A stretch of 28,877 nt of DNA from JBBDWJ01 sp040902925 (lineage in GTDB: Bacteria; Acidobacteriota; Terriglobia; Bryobacterales; UBA6623). The stretch spans positions 1 to 28,877 of the forward strand of contig JBBDWJ010000167.1 of NCBI GenBank assembly GCA_040902925.1, written 5' to 3'. Of this stretch, positions 1 through 8,279 are shown piece by piece. Every line of letters begins with the position of its first letter. Within the stretch, counting starts at the first letter, position 1. The notes beneath the pieces are model-generated. The model did no database searches. It was not told the origin of the DNA and worked only from the letters and a program-made list of their open reading frames with translations. A program made the translations under genes and the position numbers.

Positions 1-148
1 GCAGCGAAAGGTAGGGCTCGCCACTTCGCTTGAAGCGGATTTCTTTGGATTGGACGAGAAGGAAGGTGGTTACGGCCTGGTCAGGCTGCAGGTCCACCAC
101 GTATGCGGTTTTCACGGCTTGGTCGTGATCTCCAGCGTCTTTCTTCAC
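1..148 (-). CDS. YhaM-type 3'-5' exoribonuclease / HD-domain protein, N-terminal fragment
   Basis: Only the first 49 or so codons are in the window; the gene runs off the left edge. Reading leftward from a GTG at 148, the protein opens with a short charged segment and then a stretch with the pattern KTAYVVDLQPDQ, a TTFLLVQSKEIR segment and GEPYLSL. That is the entry to the OB-fold found at the N-terminus of YhaM-like nucleases, which carry an HD phosphohydrolase domain further on. The HD domain itself is outside the window, so the function rests on the OB-fold start alone. The GTG lies two bases after the stop of the SurA-like gene, so the two are probably co-transcribed. A second in-frame GTG lies 11 codons later (VKTAYVV) and could be the true start. 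Confidence 0.6.
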   Translation of the reverse strand, partial: MKKDAGDHDQAVKTAYVVDLQPDQAVTTFLLVQSKEIRFKRSGEPYLSL

Positions 149-150
149 GC

Positions 151-1362
151 CTAGGGTCCGGCCGGGCTCGCTACGCCCGGTTCATTGGATTGCGTTGTCG
201 CCGTCGACTGGTCGGCGGGAATCGGATTGTCACCGCCCTGGTCCTTGTCGCCCTCGCTCGGCAGCGGAATCATCCACAACAGGCGGCGCTTCCTTGCCTT
301 GGTCAGAACCTCTTCCTTGGTTGTGGTGACCGGCGCGAGCTTGGCTGGGTCGCTCCAGGAAGTGTCCTTGCCCGCCGCCGCGGCGAGGTCCACATAGCCG
401 GGGCGCAACTCGATGTAGGCGTCAAGCCGCAGATTCGTCAGATATTCGCGGACCGCCGGCTGCACTCTCGGCATCATCAACTGGTTTCGAATCTCGCTCT
501 CGACTTCTTCGAGCTCGGCCTGCCCCTCGCGGTAGCGCTCGTCGACCCTCAGGATCAAAAAACCATTGGCCACTTCGATCAGATTGGTGATAAAGCCCCG
601 CTCGGCATTGAACACCTGGTCCTCGATCTCTTTCATCAAGGTGTTGCGCCGGAAGATGCCAATGTCGCCCCCGGCTTCGGCGGACTGGCTGGCTGAGTGG
701 CGCCTCGCCAGTTCCGCAAACGGCTCGCCTCTTTTCACGCGCACCAGAAGATCCTCAGCCTCCTTCTTGACCGCCGTCGCCTCTTCGGGAGTCTTGCCTT
801 GCGTGGAGAGCAGGATCTCGGAAAGCCTTACGCCGTCGGAGCGTACATACTCGGCGGCGTGTTCCTGAAAATATTGCTGCACTTCGCTGCGCGGCACCAC
901 GATCTTGCTGTGCACTTCCTGGCCGAGCACAGCCTGCGCCAGCATGTTGTCGCGCATCTGGTCCATCAGATCTTCCATCGGCATACCCGTTCTCTCGAGG
1001 ACCCAGGTTTCGAACTCTTCGAGAGTCGCGATCTTGTACTGCCGCATAATATCATCGCGTTGACGCAGCACCTGGGGCTCGACGCTGACGGAGAGGTCTT
1101 TGCCGCGCTGCACCAGCAGCCGTTCGTCGATCAGGTCGCGGAGTACACCGCCCTCCCGCTGCTTAACCGCGGCCGCTTGTTCCGGCTCGGCGAGCTTCTG
1201 GCGCTCGATCTCGCCGCGGATCTCTTGCATCACGCGCTCGTACTCCGAGCGGGTGATCACGTCGCCGTTCACCTTGGCGATGATTTCCTCAACGACGACC
1301 ACCTCGGACCGGGCCGGAATGGCCAGTACCAACAACGCCAGCAGCAGTGGGTAAGCTCTCAT
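151..1362 (-). CDS. SurA-like periplasmic peptidyl-prolyl cis-trans isomerase (parvulin type)
   Basis: The 403-residue protein begins with a Sec signal peptide (hydrophobic core at residues 5-15, probable cleavage after the ARS near 19). A SurA N-terminal chaperone region follows (IIAKVNGDVITRSEYE at 27-42, then helices with LIDERLLVQRG near 78-87). One parvulin/PpiC domain covers about 178-276, with SEILLS, a FAELARRHS helix, GGDIGIFRR and a GFLILRVDER end. The last 45 residues are polar and low in complexity. SurA proteins escort unfolded outer-membrane proteins across the periplasm; the single PPIase domain is common outside Proteobacteria. It sits 138 bases downstream of mfd, and its stop is two bases before the exoribonuclease start. 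The Shine-Dalgarno signal is weak (GAGAG). Confidence 0.85.
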   Translation of the reverse strand: MRAYPLLLALLVLAIPARSEVVVVEEIIAKVNGDVITRSEYERVMQEIRGEIERQKLAEPEQAAAVKQREGGVLRDLIDERLLVQRGKDLSVSVEPQVLRQRDDIMRQYKIATLEEFETWVLERTGMPMEDLMDQMRDNMLAQAVLGQEVHSKIVVPRSEVQQYFQEHAAEYVRSDGVRLSEILLSTQGKTPEEATAVKKEAEDLLVRVKRGEPFAELARRHSASQSAEAGGDIGIFRRNTLMKEIEDQVFNAERGFITNLIEVANGFLILRVDERYREGQAELEEVESEIRNQLMMPRVQPAVREYLTNLRLDAYIELRPGYVDLAAAAGKDTSWSDPAKLAPVTTTKEEVLTKARKRRLLWMIPLPSEGDKDQGGDNPIPADQSTATTQSNEPGVASPAGP

Positions 1363-1391
1363 GGATCGATCTCTCAGCTCTGTACAAGCCC

Positions 1392-1410
1392 GCCAGGCGT
1401 TTCGCCTAGC
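1392..1410 (-). other. Hairpin in the leader of the SurA-like gene
   Basis: GCCAGGCG and CGCCTAGC flank a three-base loop and form an eight-pair stem with one T-G pair. It lies about 30 bases upstream of the surA-like start, inside the 138-base gap after mfd. No T-run follows, so it is not a classic terminator. It may be a leader structure or mRNA-processing element; no function can be assigned from sequence. Confidence 0.3.
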
Positions 1411-1500
1411 CGACCGTAGTGGAGGATTTGGAAGCTGTGGATTCTCCCTTAACTTACTACTTTCGTACGACTCACGCCAAACGGTTCATCGCATTTGAGC

Positions 1501-4500
1501 TCAGATGCCTTTTCTGACGCCGCGGCCTCGCTCTGCCGCCCGGGCAGGCGGGTCGCCAGAGGGTGGCAGGGCGAGCCGGTCGAGCGCTTCCCTCAGCGTT
1601 GCCAGTATTTCGGTAGCATCTTCGGGCGCGGGGCCCCAATTCAGCTCTCCGCTCGGTGAAAAGCTCGCCCCCGGCGTTTGCGCGACGAATTGCATCAACG
1701 TTCGGGCGTCGACCTTGGAATCTTCGCGGAACCGGACGAAAAGCTTCTTGGCACGCCGTTCGATGGCCTCGATACGCATCGCTTCGGCGCGCGACTTGAG
1801 CAGCGCGTAGTCGGCTAGGTTCGCCACCGGTTGCGGCAGCGGCCCGTAGCGATCGTGCAGCTCGGACGTTACCCGCTCGCGGTCTTCGGCCGTTCGAACA
1901 TCGGCGACGCGCTTGTAGGCCTGCAGCCGCTGCGCTTCCTCCGCGATGTAGCCGGGGGGAATGTGAATGTCGACCTGCAGCCGGAGGGCGGTTCGCACCT
2001 GGGGCTCCACTTCGTGGCCTTGGAGCTCGCTGACGGTGTCTTCCAGCATGCGGCAGTAGGTCTCGAAGCCCACGGCGCCGATGTGGCCGTGCTGCTGCGA
2101 ACCGAGAAGATTTCCCGCTCCCCGCAGCTCCAGGTCAAGGGCTGCGATCTTGAACCCCGAACCCAGCTCGCTGAACTCTTTGAGAGCCGCCAGGCGTTTG
2201 CGTGCGATGTCCGAAAGCTCCTTGTCCTCGGGCACCAACAGGTAGGCGTAAGCCCTGCGGTTGGAGCGGCCTACGCGGCCCCGGAGCTGGTACAGCTCGG
2301 CCAGCCCGTACTGGTCTGCGTTGTTGATGATGATGGTGTTGGCGAGCGGGATATCCAGTCCGTTTTCTACGATCGTAGTAGATACTAGCATGTCGTATTC
2401 ATGGTGCATGAACTTCAGCATCACGCTTTCCAGCTCTTTGCCACCCATCTGCCCGTGGCCGACACCGATCCGGGCCCCCGGCGCCAATTCCTGCAGGTGA
2501 GCGGCAATGCGCCAAATCGTCTCGATGCGATTGTGAATGAAGTAGATCTGGCCGCCGCGGCCCAGCTCCTGCTGCAGGGCAGTTCGCATGATGTGGTCGG
2601 ACGACGGAGCCACAACCGTATGAATCGACAGCCGGTCTTTGGGGGGTGTCTGGATGATCGAGATGTCCCGCAGCCCTACCAACGACATATGTAGTGTCCG
2701 CGGAATTGGCGTAGCCGTCAGCGTGATCACGTCGACGTTCTGACGGAGCTGTTTGATGCGCTCCTTGTGGCGCACGCCGAAGCGTTGCTCTTCGTCGACG
2801 ATCAAAAGGCCCAAGTCACTGAATTCAACATCCTTCGAGAGCAAACGGTGAGTGCCGATAATGACGTCGACCTTGCCGGTGGCCAGCCGCTCGAGGATTT
2901 GCTTGGTCTCGGCCGCCGAACGAAACCGCGTCAACATCTCGGTTTCGATGGGGAACGAGGCAAAGCGCTGCCGGAAGGTCTCATAGTGCTGGAAAGCTAG
3001 GACAGTTGTAGGAGACAGCACTGCCACCTGCTTGTCGTCCGCCAGCGCCTTAAAGGCGGCCCGCATGGCAACCTCGGTCTTGCCGAACCCGACATCGCCG
3101 CAGACCAGGCGGTCCGTAGGTTGCGGGGACTCCATGTCGCGCTTGATGTCGGCGATGGTCTGAAGCTGGTCGGGGGTTTCCGTATAGGCGAACGCATCCT
3201 CGAACTCGCGCTGCCAGTTGCTGTCGGGCGAAAAGGCAAACCCCTCGGCCAGCTTGCGTCCGGCGTACAGCTTGAGAAGCTCGTCGGCCATGTCGACCAA
3301 CTTGGCTTTGACGCGGGACTTGGTGCGCTGCCAGGTCTGGCCGCCCATGCGGTCGAGCTGCGGCGCCGGTCCGCCCGCACCGTGATATTTCGTCACCAGG
3401 TCGAGGCGTGACAGCGGCACGTAGAGCTTGGCGCGGTCGGCGTACTCGATCAGCATCAGGTCTTCCTGGCGGCTGCCGCGCTCGATCTGCCGCAGCCCGA
3501 GATAGCGGCCGATACCGTGCTCGCTGTGAACGACGAAATCGCCTTCCTTGAGGTCCTGCAGGTCGGAAAGAAACGTCGAGGCAACCGACTTGCGGCGCTC
3601 CGGCCGGGCCACCATTTCGGAAGCCGCGAACAGGTCCTCGGAGCCATAGAGGATCGTGTGCGAGTCCGGAAACACGGCGCCTTCGCGGATCGCCCCCTGC
3701 ACCAGGACGGTGCTCGTTACCGGCCCCGCCAGATATGCCTTCTCTTCGAGATAGGGGCTGCTGGCCTTGGAGGGGTCCTTGAGGCCGAGTTGGAAGTTGA
3801 TGCCAAATTCGCCAAAAATCTCCGCCAGCCGCTCGACATCGCCGAGCGACGCCGCAACGACCACGGCCCGATAGCCGCTCTTGACCTGCGCCTGCAGCTC
3901 GCGGATGCAATGCGCCATGTTGCCCTGAAAACGCGGCGTTCGCTGAGTTGGGATTTCGAGCCACTCTTCGGCGGCTTCCAGGCCAAGCTGGTCGAGATGG
4001 ATCTGCTGTTTGGCGGCCGTCTGCTTGAGGAAGTCGTCCCAGGGCAGGTAAAAAGTTTCCGGCGGGGGGCTTTCCGGGCCGTCGCGCTCGCGGGCCACTG
4101 CCAGCTCTGCCCACAACTGGTCCGCCTGCTCGCGCACTGCCGCCGGCTCGCTCCAAACCAGGATTGGATCGCCGAGCAACTCGAGCACGCTCGACGAGCG
4201 CTGCCGCGCCGCCTCGGGAGTAAACTCCCAGCCTTGCGCAAGAATTGGGACTTCGTCGGTGCCGCCGGCGGCAGGGCCGCCGCTATCTTTCGGCCCCGGT
4301 GCGGCCGCCTCCCGAAAAAGGGGATATTCCGCCAACGGCAGCAGACTCGCCTGGTCGACGCTGCGGACCGATTTCTGAGTGTCCGGATCGAACTCACGAA
4401 TCGATTCGACCTCGTCGCCGAACATCTCAATCCGCACGGGATACACGGCCTCGGGAGAATACACGTCGAGGATGCCGCCACGCACGGAAAAGTGCCCGAT

Positions 4501-5049
4501 CATATCCACCGGTTCGTGACGGCGGTAGCCGACACTCAGAAGCCCCTCGACCAGGTGCTCCTGATAAAACTCGTCACCGACTTCGATCCGCCATGCCAGG
4601 TTTTGTAGCGTGTTCGCCGGGGCGATACGCTGCAGCGCGCTGGCCACCGGCGCCACCACGACCGAGGCTTCCTTCTCAGCCATCCGCCATAAGCCGATCC
4701 CCCGCTTTTCGTGGATGTCGGCATGCGGGGAAAGCCCGTCGTAGGGGGTCACGTCGTGAGCGGGAAACACAAACGGCGCGCCGCGGTGTGTGGTCAGCTC
4801 CAACAAGGCAAAAAAGGCGCCGATGGTTTCGGCGAAGCCTTCGGCGCTGGAGTTGGTTGCGGAAAGGACGAGAATCGGGCGGTCCGCGAATCGGTAGAGC
4901 AGCGCCGTGTAGAGGGCTTTTCCGGTCGGCCCTAACCCCGACAGATGTAGTTGTACAGGCCCAGGTTTCCGTATCGAGGCCAGCACGGACTGCAAGGAGG
5001 GGTGCTTGGCCAGCCCGTCGAAAAGGTCACGCAAGCCTTGAATAATCAA
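1501..5049 (-). CDS. mfd: Transcription-repair coupling factor Mfd
   Basis: Mfd is a DNA translocase that removes RNA polymerase stalled at lesions and recruits UvrA. The 1182-residue reading has the normal family length. In order: UvrB-like N-terminal modules (to about 350); the RNA-polymerase-interacting domain near 500 (VVHSEHGIGRYLGL); a superfamily 2 helicase core with Walker A GDVGFGKT at 651-658, DEEQ at 752-755 and TLTATPIPRT shortly after; the second RecA domain with ENGLDIP and QLRGRVGR; and the C-terminal TRCF domain. The frame is open to 5163, but that would overlap rfaE2 by over 110 bases. I prefer the TTG at 5049, which overlaps the rfaE2 stop (TTGA) and gives a natural N-terminus (LIIQGLRDLF). 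Translation is probably coupled to rfaE2. Confidence 0.95.
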   Translation of the reverse strand: MIIQGLRDLFDGLAKHPSLQSVLASIRKPGPVQLHLSGLGPTGKALYTALLYRFADRPILVLSATNSSAEGFAETIGAFFALLELTTHRGAPFVFPAHDVTPYDGLSPHADIHEKRGIGLWRMAEKEASVVVAPVASALQRIAPANTLQNLAWRIEVGDEFYQEHLVEGLLSVGYRRHEPVDMIGHFSVRGGILDVYSPEAVYPVRIEMFGDEVESIREFDPDTQKSVRSVDQASLLPLAEYPLFREAAAPGPKDSGGPAAGGTDEVPILAQGWEFTPEAARQRSSSVLELLGDPILVWSEPAAVREQADQLWAELAVARERDGPESPPPETFYLPWDDFLKQTAAKQQIHLDQLGLEAAEEWLEIPTQRTPRFQGNMAHCIRELQAQVKSGYRAVVVAASLGDVERLAEIFGEFGINFQLGLKDPSKASSPYLEEKAYLAGPVTSTVLVQGAIREGAVFPDSHTILYGSEDLFAASEMVARPERRKSVASTFLSDLQDLKEGDFVVHSEHGIGRYLGLRQIERGSRQEDLMLIEYADRAKLYVPLSRLDLVTKYHGAGGPAPQLDRMGGQTWQRTKSRVKAKLVDMADELLKLYAGRKLAEGFAFSPDSNWQREFEDAFAYTETPDQLQTIADIKRDMESPQPTDRLVCGDVGFGKTEVAMRAAFKALADDKQVAVLSPTTVLAFQHYETFRQRFASFPIETEMLTRFRSAAETKQILERLATGKVDVIIGTHRLLSKDVEFSDLGLLIVDEEQRFGVRHKERIKQLRQNVDVITLTATPIPRTLHMSLVGLRDISIIQTPPKDRLSIHTVVAPSSDHIMRTALQQELGRGGQIYFIHNRIETIWRIAAHLQELAPGARIGVGHGQMGGKELESVMLKFMHHEYDMLVSTTIVENGLDIPLANTIIINNADQYGLAELYQLRGRVGRSNRRAYAYLLVPEDKELSDIARKRLAALKEFSELGSGFKIAALDLELRGAGNLLGSQQHGHIGAVGFETYCRMLEDTVSELQGHEVEPQVRTALRLQVDIHIPPGYIAEEAQRLQAYKRVADVRTAEDRERVTSELHDRYGPLPQPVANLADYALLKSRAEAMRIEAIERRAKKLFVRFREDSKVDARTLMQFVAQTPGASFSPSGELNWGPAPEDATEILATLREALDRLALPPSGDPPARAAERGRGVRKGI

Positions 5050-5519
5050 CGACTTCGATCCAAAATCGTCTTTACCAAATCGGTTGTCGAATAGCCCGGC
5101 TCGATCGGAATGGGCAATACGACGCCCCCGGCCTCCTCGACAATCTCCCGCCCGGCGATCCAATGCGACCAGTCGGAGCCTTTCACCAAAATGTCAGGCA
5201 AAAGCCGCTCGAGCAGCTCGCAGGGGGTTTCTTCGGCAAAAATTGTCACCGCGTCGACGGCGGCCAGCGAGGCCAGAACGGCAGCCCGTTCCTGTTCGGG
5301 GAGCACAGGCCGTTGGGGGCCCTTCAGCCGCTGGACGCTCGAATCGCTGTTGATTGCCACGACGAGGACGTCGCCCCGGGCCTTTGCCGCCTCCAGCAAC
5401 CGAACGTGCCCAGGGTGAAGCAAGTCGAAGCAGCCGTTGGTAAAAACAACCCCCTTCCCCTCCTCACGCCACCGCCCGCGCAGGGTCACAAGCTCGCCAC
5501 TGGAGAGGATTAGGCCCAC
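5046..5519 (-). CDS. rfaE2: D-glycero-beta-D-manno-heptose 1-phosphate adenylyltransferase (RfaE2/HldE C-terminal type)
   Basis: The 157-residue protein is a stand-alone nucleotidyltransferase. FTNGCFDLLHPGH (26-38) carries the HxGH-type nucleotide site, followed by INSDSSVQRLKGP (57-68), PDILVKGSDW (108-117) and a GYSTTDLV end (142-149). It makes ADP-heptose from heptose 1-phosphate and ATP for the lipopolysaccharide core. In E. coli this activity is fused to a kinase in HldE; here it is separate, and no kinase gene is visible in the window. The start is uncertain: GTG at 5519 lacks a good Shine-Dalgarno sequence, and the next in-frame GTG is 11 codons later. It overlaps the mfd start. Confidence 0.9.
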   Translation of the reverse strand: MGLILSSGELVTLRGRWREEGKGVVFTNGCFDLLHPGHVRLLEAAKARGDVLVVAINSDSSVQRLKGPQRPVLPEQERAAVLASLAAVDAVTIFAEETPCELLERLLPDILVKGSDWSHWIAGREIVEEAGGVVLPIPIEPGYSTTDLVKTILDRSR

Positions 5520-5670
5520 GAAAAGTTCATTTTAGCGGGTTCGATCCCGCCCTGTACCCGTGTCAGGGCCTACGTCCCCGGGCGGGCGAATCGTTCGGTA
5601 GAACGCCCTAGTAATCTCAGCGGAATCGCCGATGGTGAAAGCCCCGCCTCGCTGTTAGCATCGAGCCAGA

Positions 5671-6960
5671 ATGAGCGCGATTTCCGTTTTTGACACTGCC
5701 AGTAGCAGCACCACAACGCTGGGTCCGGGCGAACGGTTCGTGCCGCGCCCGGTCGATGCGGTTGACGCGTTGGGCATCTCGCAGAACATCCTTGTCGATC
5801 TCATGCTTAAGCTCACGCTGCTGGAAGGGGAAACAACCCTAAGCCGCGTGGCCCGGCAAATGAAGGTCGGCGGCGCCGTCGCCGGCGCGGTGTTCTCGCA
5901 CCTGCGCAAAGAACAGTACGTCGAAGTCAAAGGCATGGTCGGCAACGACTATGCGCTTTCGCTGTCGGGCCAAGGCCGCCGTCTGGCGCAAGACCGCTAT
6001 CAGATCAACCAGTACGTGGGACCCGCGCCCGTCAGCCTGGACTCCTACATCGAAGCCATCAAATTGCAGGCGGTGCGGCACAAGGTCAACCGCGAGCGGC
6101 TACAGGAAGTGTTCGCGGACTTGGTCTTGCCCGACGAGATGCTCGACCAGTTGGGTCCGGCGATTATCTCCAACTCGCAGATCTTTCTTTACGGCTCGAC
6201 CGGAAACGGAAAAACCAGCATCGCCGAGCGCCTGGTTCGGGTTTTTAAGGACGACGTCTACCTACCCTACGCCATCGAAGTGCAGGGACAGATCATCAAC
6301 ATCTTCGACTCGGTGGTTCACCGGCCCGTCAAGAACGAAGAGCCTCACGACCACCGCTGGATCAAGTGCAATCGGCCTAGCATCGCGGTCGGCGGCGAAA
6401 TGGTGCAGGAAATGCTCGAGCTGCGTTTTGACGAGACGCTCGGCTACTACACCGCTCCGTTGCAGATGAAAGCCAACAACGGGTTGTTCATCATCGACGA
6501 CTTCGGCCGCCAGATGATCAATCCGCGGGATCTTCTCAACCGCTGGATCGTGCCTCTCGACCGTGGCGTGGACTTCCTTTCGCTGCGCACCGGCATCAAG
6601 TTCCCGATCCCGTTTGAAACCCTGGTCGTGTTTTAGACCAACCTCGACCCGCGGCAGTTGGCCGACGAGGCGTTCCTGCGGCGCATTCAAAACAAGGTCA
6701 AGGTCGAAACGATCACGCCCGAGATATTCGACACGATCCTGAAAAGGGTCTGCGACGACGCCAAGATCAAATGGACGTCCGAAGCCTCGGCCTATGTTCG
6801 TGAGAAATGCAAGCTCGACGGCCGTAAAGCCGTGCTGCGGGCCTGCTATCCGCGCGACATCGTCGATATCCTGAAAAACATCGCCGTGTACGAAGACCGC
6901 GCGCCGCGGTTGGATCAAACCGACGTCGACCGCGCGGTCGATTTGTACTTCGCGCGCTAG
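5671..6960 (+). pseudogene. AAA+ family ATPase interrupted by one in-frame TAG codon
   Basis: The frame opens at 5671, hits TAG at 6634-6636, then continues in the same frame to a second TAG at 6958-6960; together the two parts equal one 429-codon protein. The first part (321 residues) has an N-terminal helical/winged region, a YVGPAPVSL stretch, Walker A GSTGNGKT (175-182) and Walker B FIIDDFGRQ (273-281). Sequence resumes after the TAG with TNLDP, then RRIQNKV and an AAA+ lid domain (CYPRDIVDIL). The break falls in sensor 1, where I expect VVFSTNLDP from the family, so a TCG-to-TAG change of one base would explain it. The protein ending at 6636 would lack sensor 1 and the lid and should be inactive. 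No frameshift or other damage is visible, so the change is recent, a sequencing error, or read through. The cellular role of this family is not known to me. The gene stands alone, divergent from rfaE2. Confidence 0.75.
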
Positions 6961-7000
6961 ACGATCCCCCGCGGCAACTCCAAGCCCGCCCAGCACAACA

Positions 7001-7504
7001 CTATTTTTGGCCCAGCCAGCGGCCACTGGGAATCCGCCGGCCGCGCGGCGACAGCTCCCCCGCAACATAGGTCCAAACGGGTACCTTCGACTGCGAAGTG
7101 TGCGAGTACACCGGGATCAGGACTCGCTCGTAGCGGCTTCGGTGAGCTGGCCGAAACTCTTCCAAAACATCCATCGCGCGCAGGCGCTGAAGCGGATTGG
7201 CAAACGTCAATATCGTGCCGTGGACGCGGCTTGCCGCCGGCCGGAACCGCGAGGCGTGATTCGTACCCGCCGCCAGATGTTTTGCAAAACGTTCTTCGGT
7301 CTCGATGTCGGCGGCGCAGCTCGCGGCGGCTCGCGCCAGTACCAGACTTTCGGAAAGCCGCAATGCCGGATACCCGGTCGGCATCAGGTAAAGGCTTCCC
7401 TCGATCAGCGCGTCTTCCATCGTGTGTACTCCGCGGCAAAAGCGGTTGTAGTTATTGAAGCCGCGCTTCAGCGATCCGTAAACAAACAAACGTAGGCGCG
7501 TCAT
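7001..7504 (-). CDS. Gamma-glutamylcyclotransferase-like (AIG2/GGCT fold) protein
   Basis: The frame is open far upstream, but the start chosen is the ATG at 7504, giving 167 residues beginning MTRLRLFVYGSLKRG. The FVYGSLKRG motif (7-15) is the substrate-binding loop of the GGCT-like fold. MDVLEEF followed by YERVLIPV (111-132) matches the region carrying the family's catalytic glutamate (E115 or E116), and VWTYVAG closes the barrel. Such enzymes turn gamma-glutamyl compounds into 5-oxoproline, but the fold also serves other amine substrates, so the substrate is not assigned. About 45 residues between the first and last strands match no motif I know. The ATG overlaps the TGA of the histidine phosphatase gene (ATGA), pointing to coupled translation. 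Confidence 0.75.
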   Translation of the reverse strand: MTRLRLFVYGSLKRGFNNYNRFCRGVHTMEDALIEGSLYLMPTGYPALRLSESLVLARAAASCAADIETEERFAKHLAAGTNHASRFRPAASRVHGTILTFANPLQRLRAMDVLEEFRPAHRSRYERVLIPVYSHTSQSKVPVWTYVAGELSPRGRRIPSGRWLGQK

Positions 7505-8055
7505 ATCCAATTCAGGCGAGCTGGGTTCAATTGGTAAGTCCAACCCGGTTGCCATTGCCAGGGCGCTGTTAAGACTTCTTCTAGAGGCCGTTGCTTCAGC
7601 CAGTGTTCGAGGGCGCAGTGTGTCGCGCGATGGCCAATGATTAGGATCACTTGTCCGTCGAATCGTGCAGCCGCGTCGAGTAGAAAGCACTTCACTCGCC
7701 CGGCCGCTTGGCGATAGCTTTCTCCTCCTGGAAATGGTTGATCGAGACGCGCCGCGGGCTCGGCGAGAACTTCGCGCCGCGGACGCCACGTGAGCGCTCC
7801 ATAGTCGCATTCGCGCAGCCGTGGATCGCGCTCGATCGTGACGCGGCGGCCGTCGAACGCTAATTCCGCGGTGCGGTAGGAGCGCTGCAGATCCGAGCAG
7901 AACACAGCGTCGATCTCGCGCCCACGATATCGTTCGCCCAGCTCCCGCGCTTGTTGCTCGCCCGCGGGAGATATCGCCACATCGAAATGCCCCGAAGCCA
8001 GCGCTGCTTCGTTGTCGAGCGAGGTGGCATGGCTTTCGAATAGCAACCGTGTCAT
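7501..8055 (-). CDS. Histidine phosphatase family protein with altered RHG motif
   Basis: The start at 8055 is supported by GAAGG five bases upstream and by the protein then beginning directly with the catalytic strand; an in-frame ATG at 8136 would add 27 residues. The 184-residue protein follows the phosphoglycerate mutase-like fold: first motif LLFESHATS (4-12), DAVFCSDLQRSYRTAEL (49-65), LRECDYG (80-86) and IIGHRAT (139-145). The phospho-accepting histidine is H9, and R58, E82 and H142 are kept. The arginine normally before the first histidine (RHG/RHA) is serine (ESHA). The gene overlaps the GGCT-like gene, so the two are probably one operon. The substrate is not known; a small phosphoester is likely if the enzyme is active. 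Confidence 0.8.
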   Translation of the reverse strand: MTRLLFESHATSLDNEAALASGHFDVAISPAGEQQARELGERYRGREIDAVFCSDLQRSYRTAELAFDGRRVTIERDPRLRECDYGALTWRPRREVLAEPAARLDQPFPGGESYRQAAGRVKCFLLDAAARFDGQVILIIGHRATHCALEHWLKQRPLEEVLTAPWQWQPGWTYQLNPARLNWI

Positions 8056-8279
8056 GGCAGCCTTCGCGTCACGAGCCCGTATGAAACTATCGTAGGGCAG
8101 AAAGAGCCCCTGCGAGGCGCGACGGTCTTCGAACAACTAAGTGCAGGATAATGCAGAAGGCCCGCTTTCGAGAACGATCTCAGCCGCACCCGGCCACGGA
8201 CATGCCGCTGCGGACGTCGCGGTGGCGTGTTTTTGGCGCTCTGTGGTCCTGCTAAGTCCGTTCGTACGATCGGCTATCC

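Noticed and set aside
697..1419. Long plus-strand frames opposite the surA-like and mfd genes
   Set aside because: They are antisense shadows in high-GC DNA; the minus-strand products match well-known families over full length.
5535..5550. A tRNA T-arm-like sequence (GCGGGTTCGATCCCGC) upstream of rfaE2
   Set aside because: The T-loop spacing does not allow a proper five-pair T-stem, and no acceptor, anticodon or D-arm surrounds it. It is a short inverted repeat only.
7505..7810. N-terminal extension of the GGCT-like protein
   Set aside because: It is a shadow of the histidine phosphatase gene, Arg/Ser-rich, and the ATGA overlap gives a natural start with the conserved YGSLKRG close to the N-terminus.
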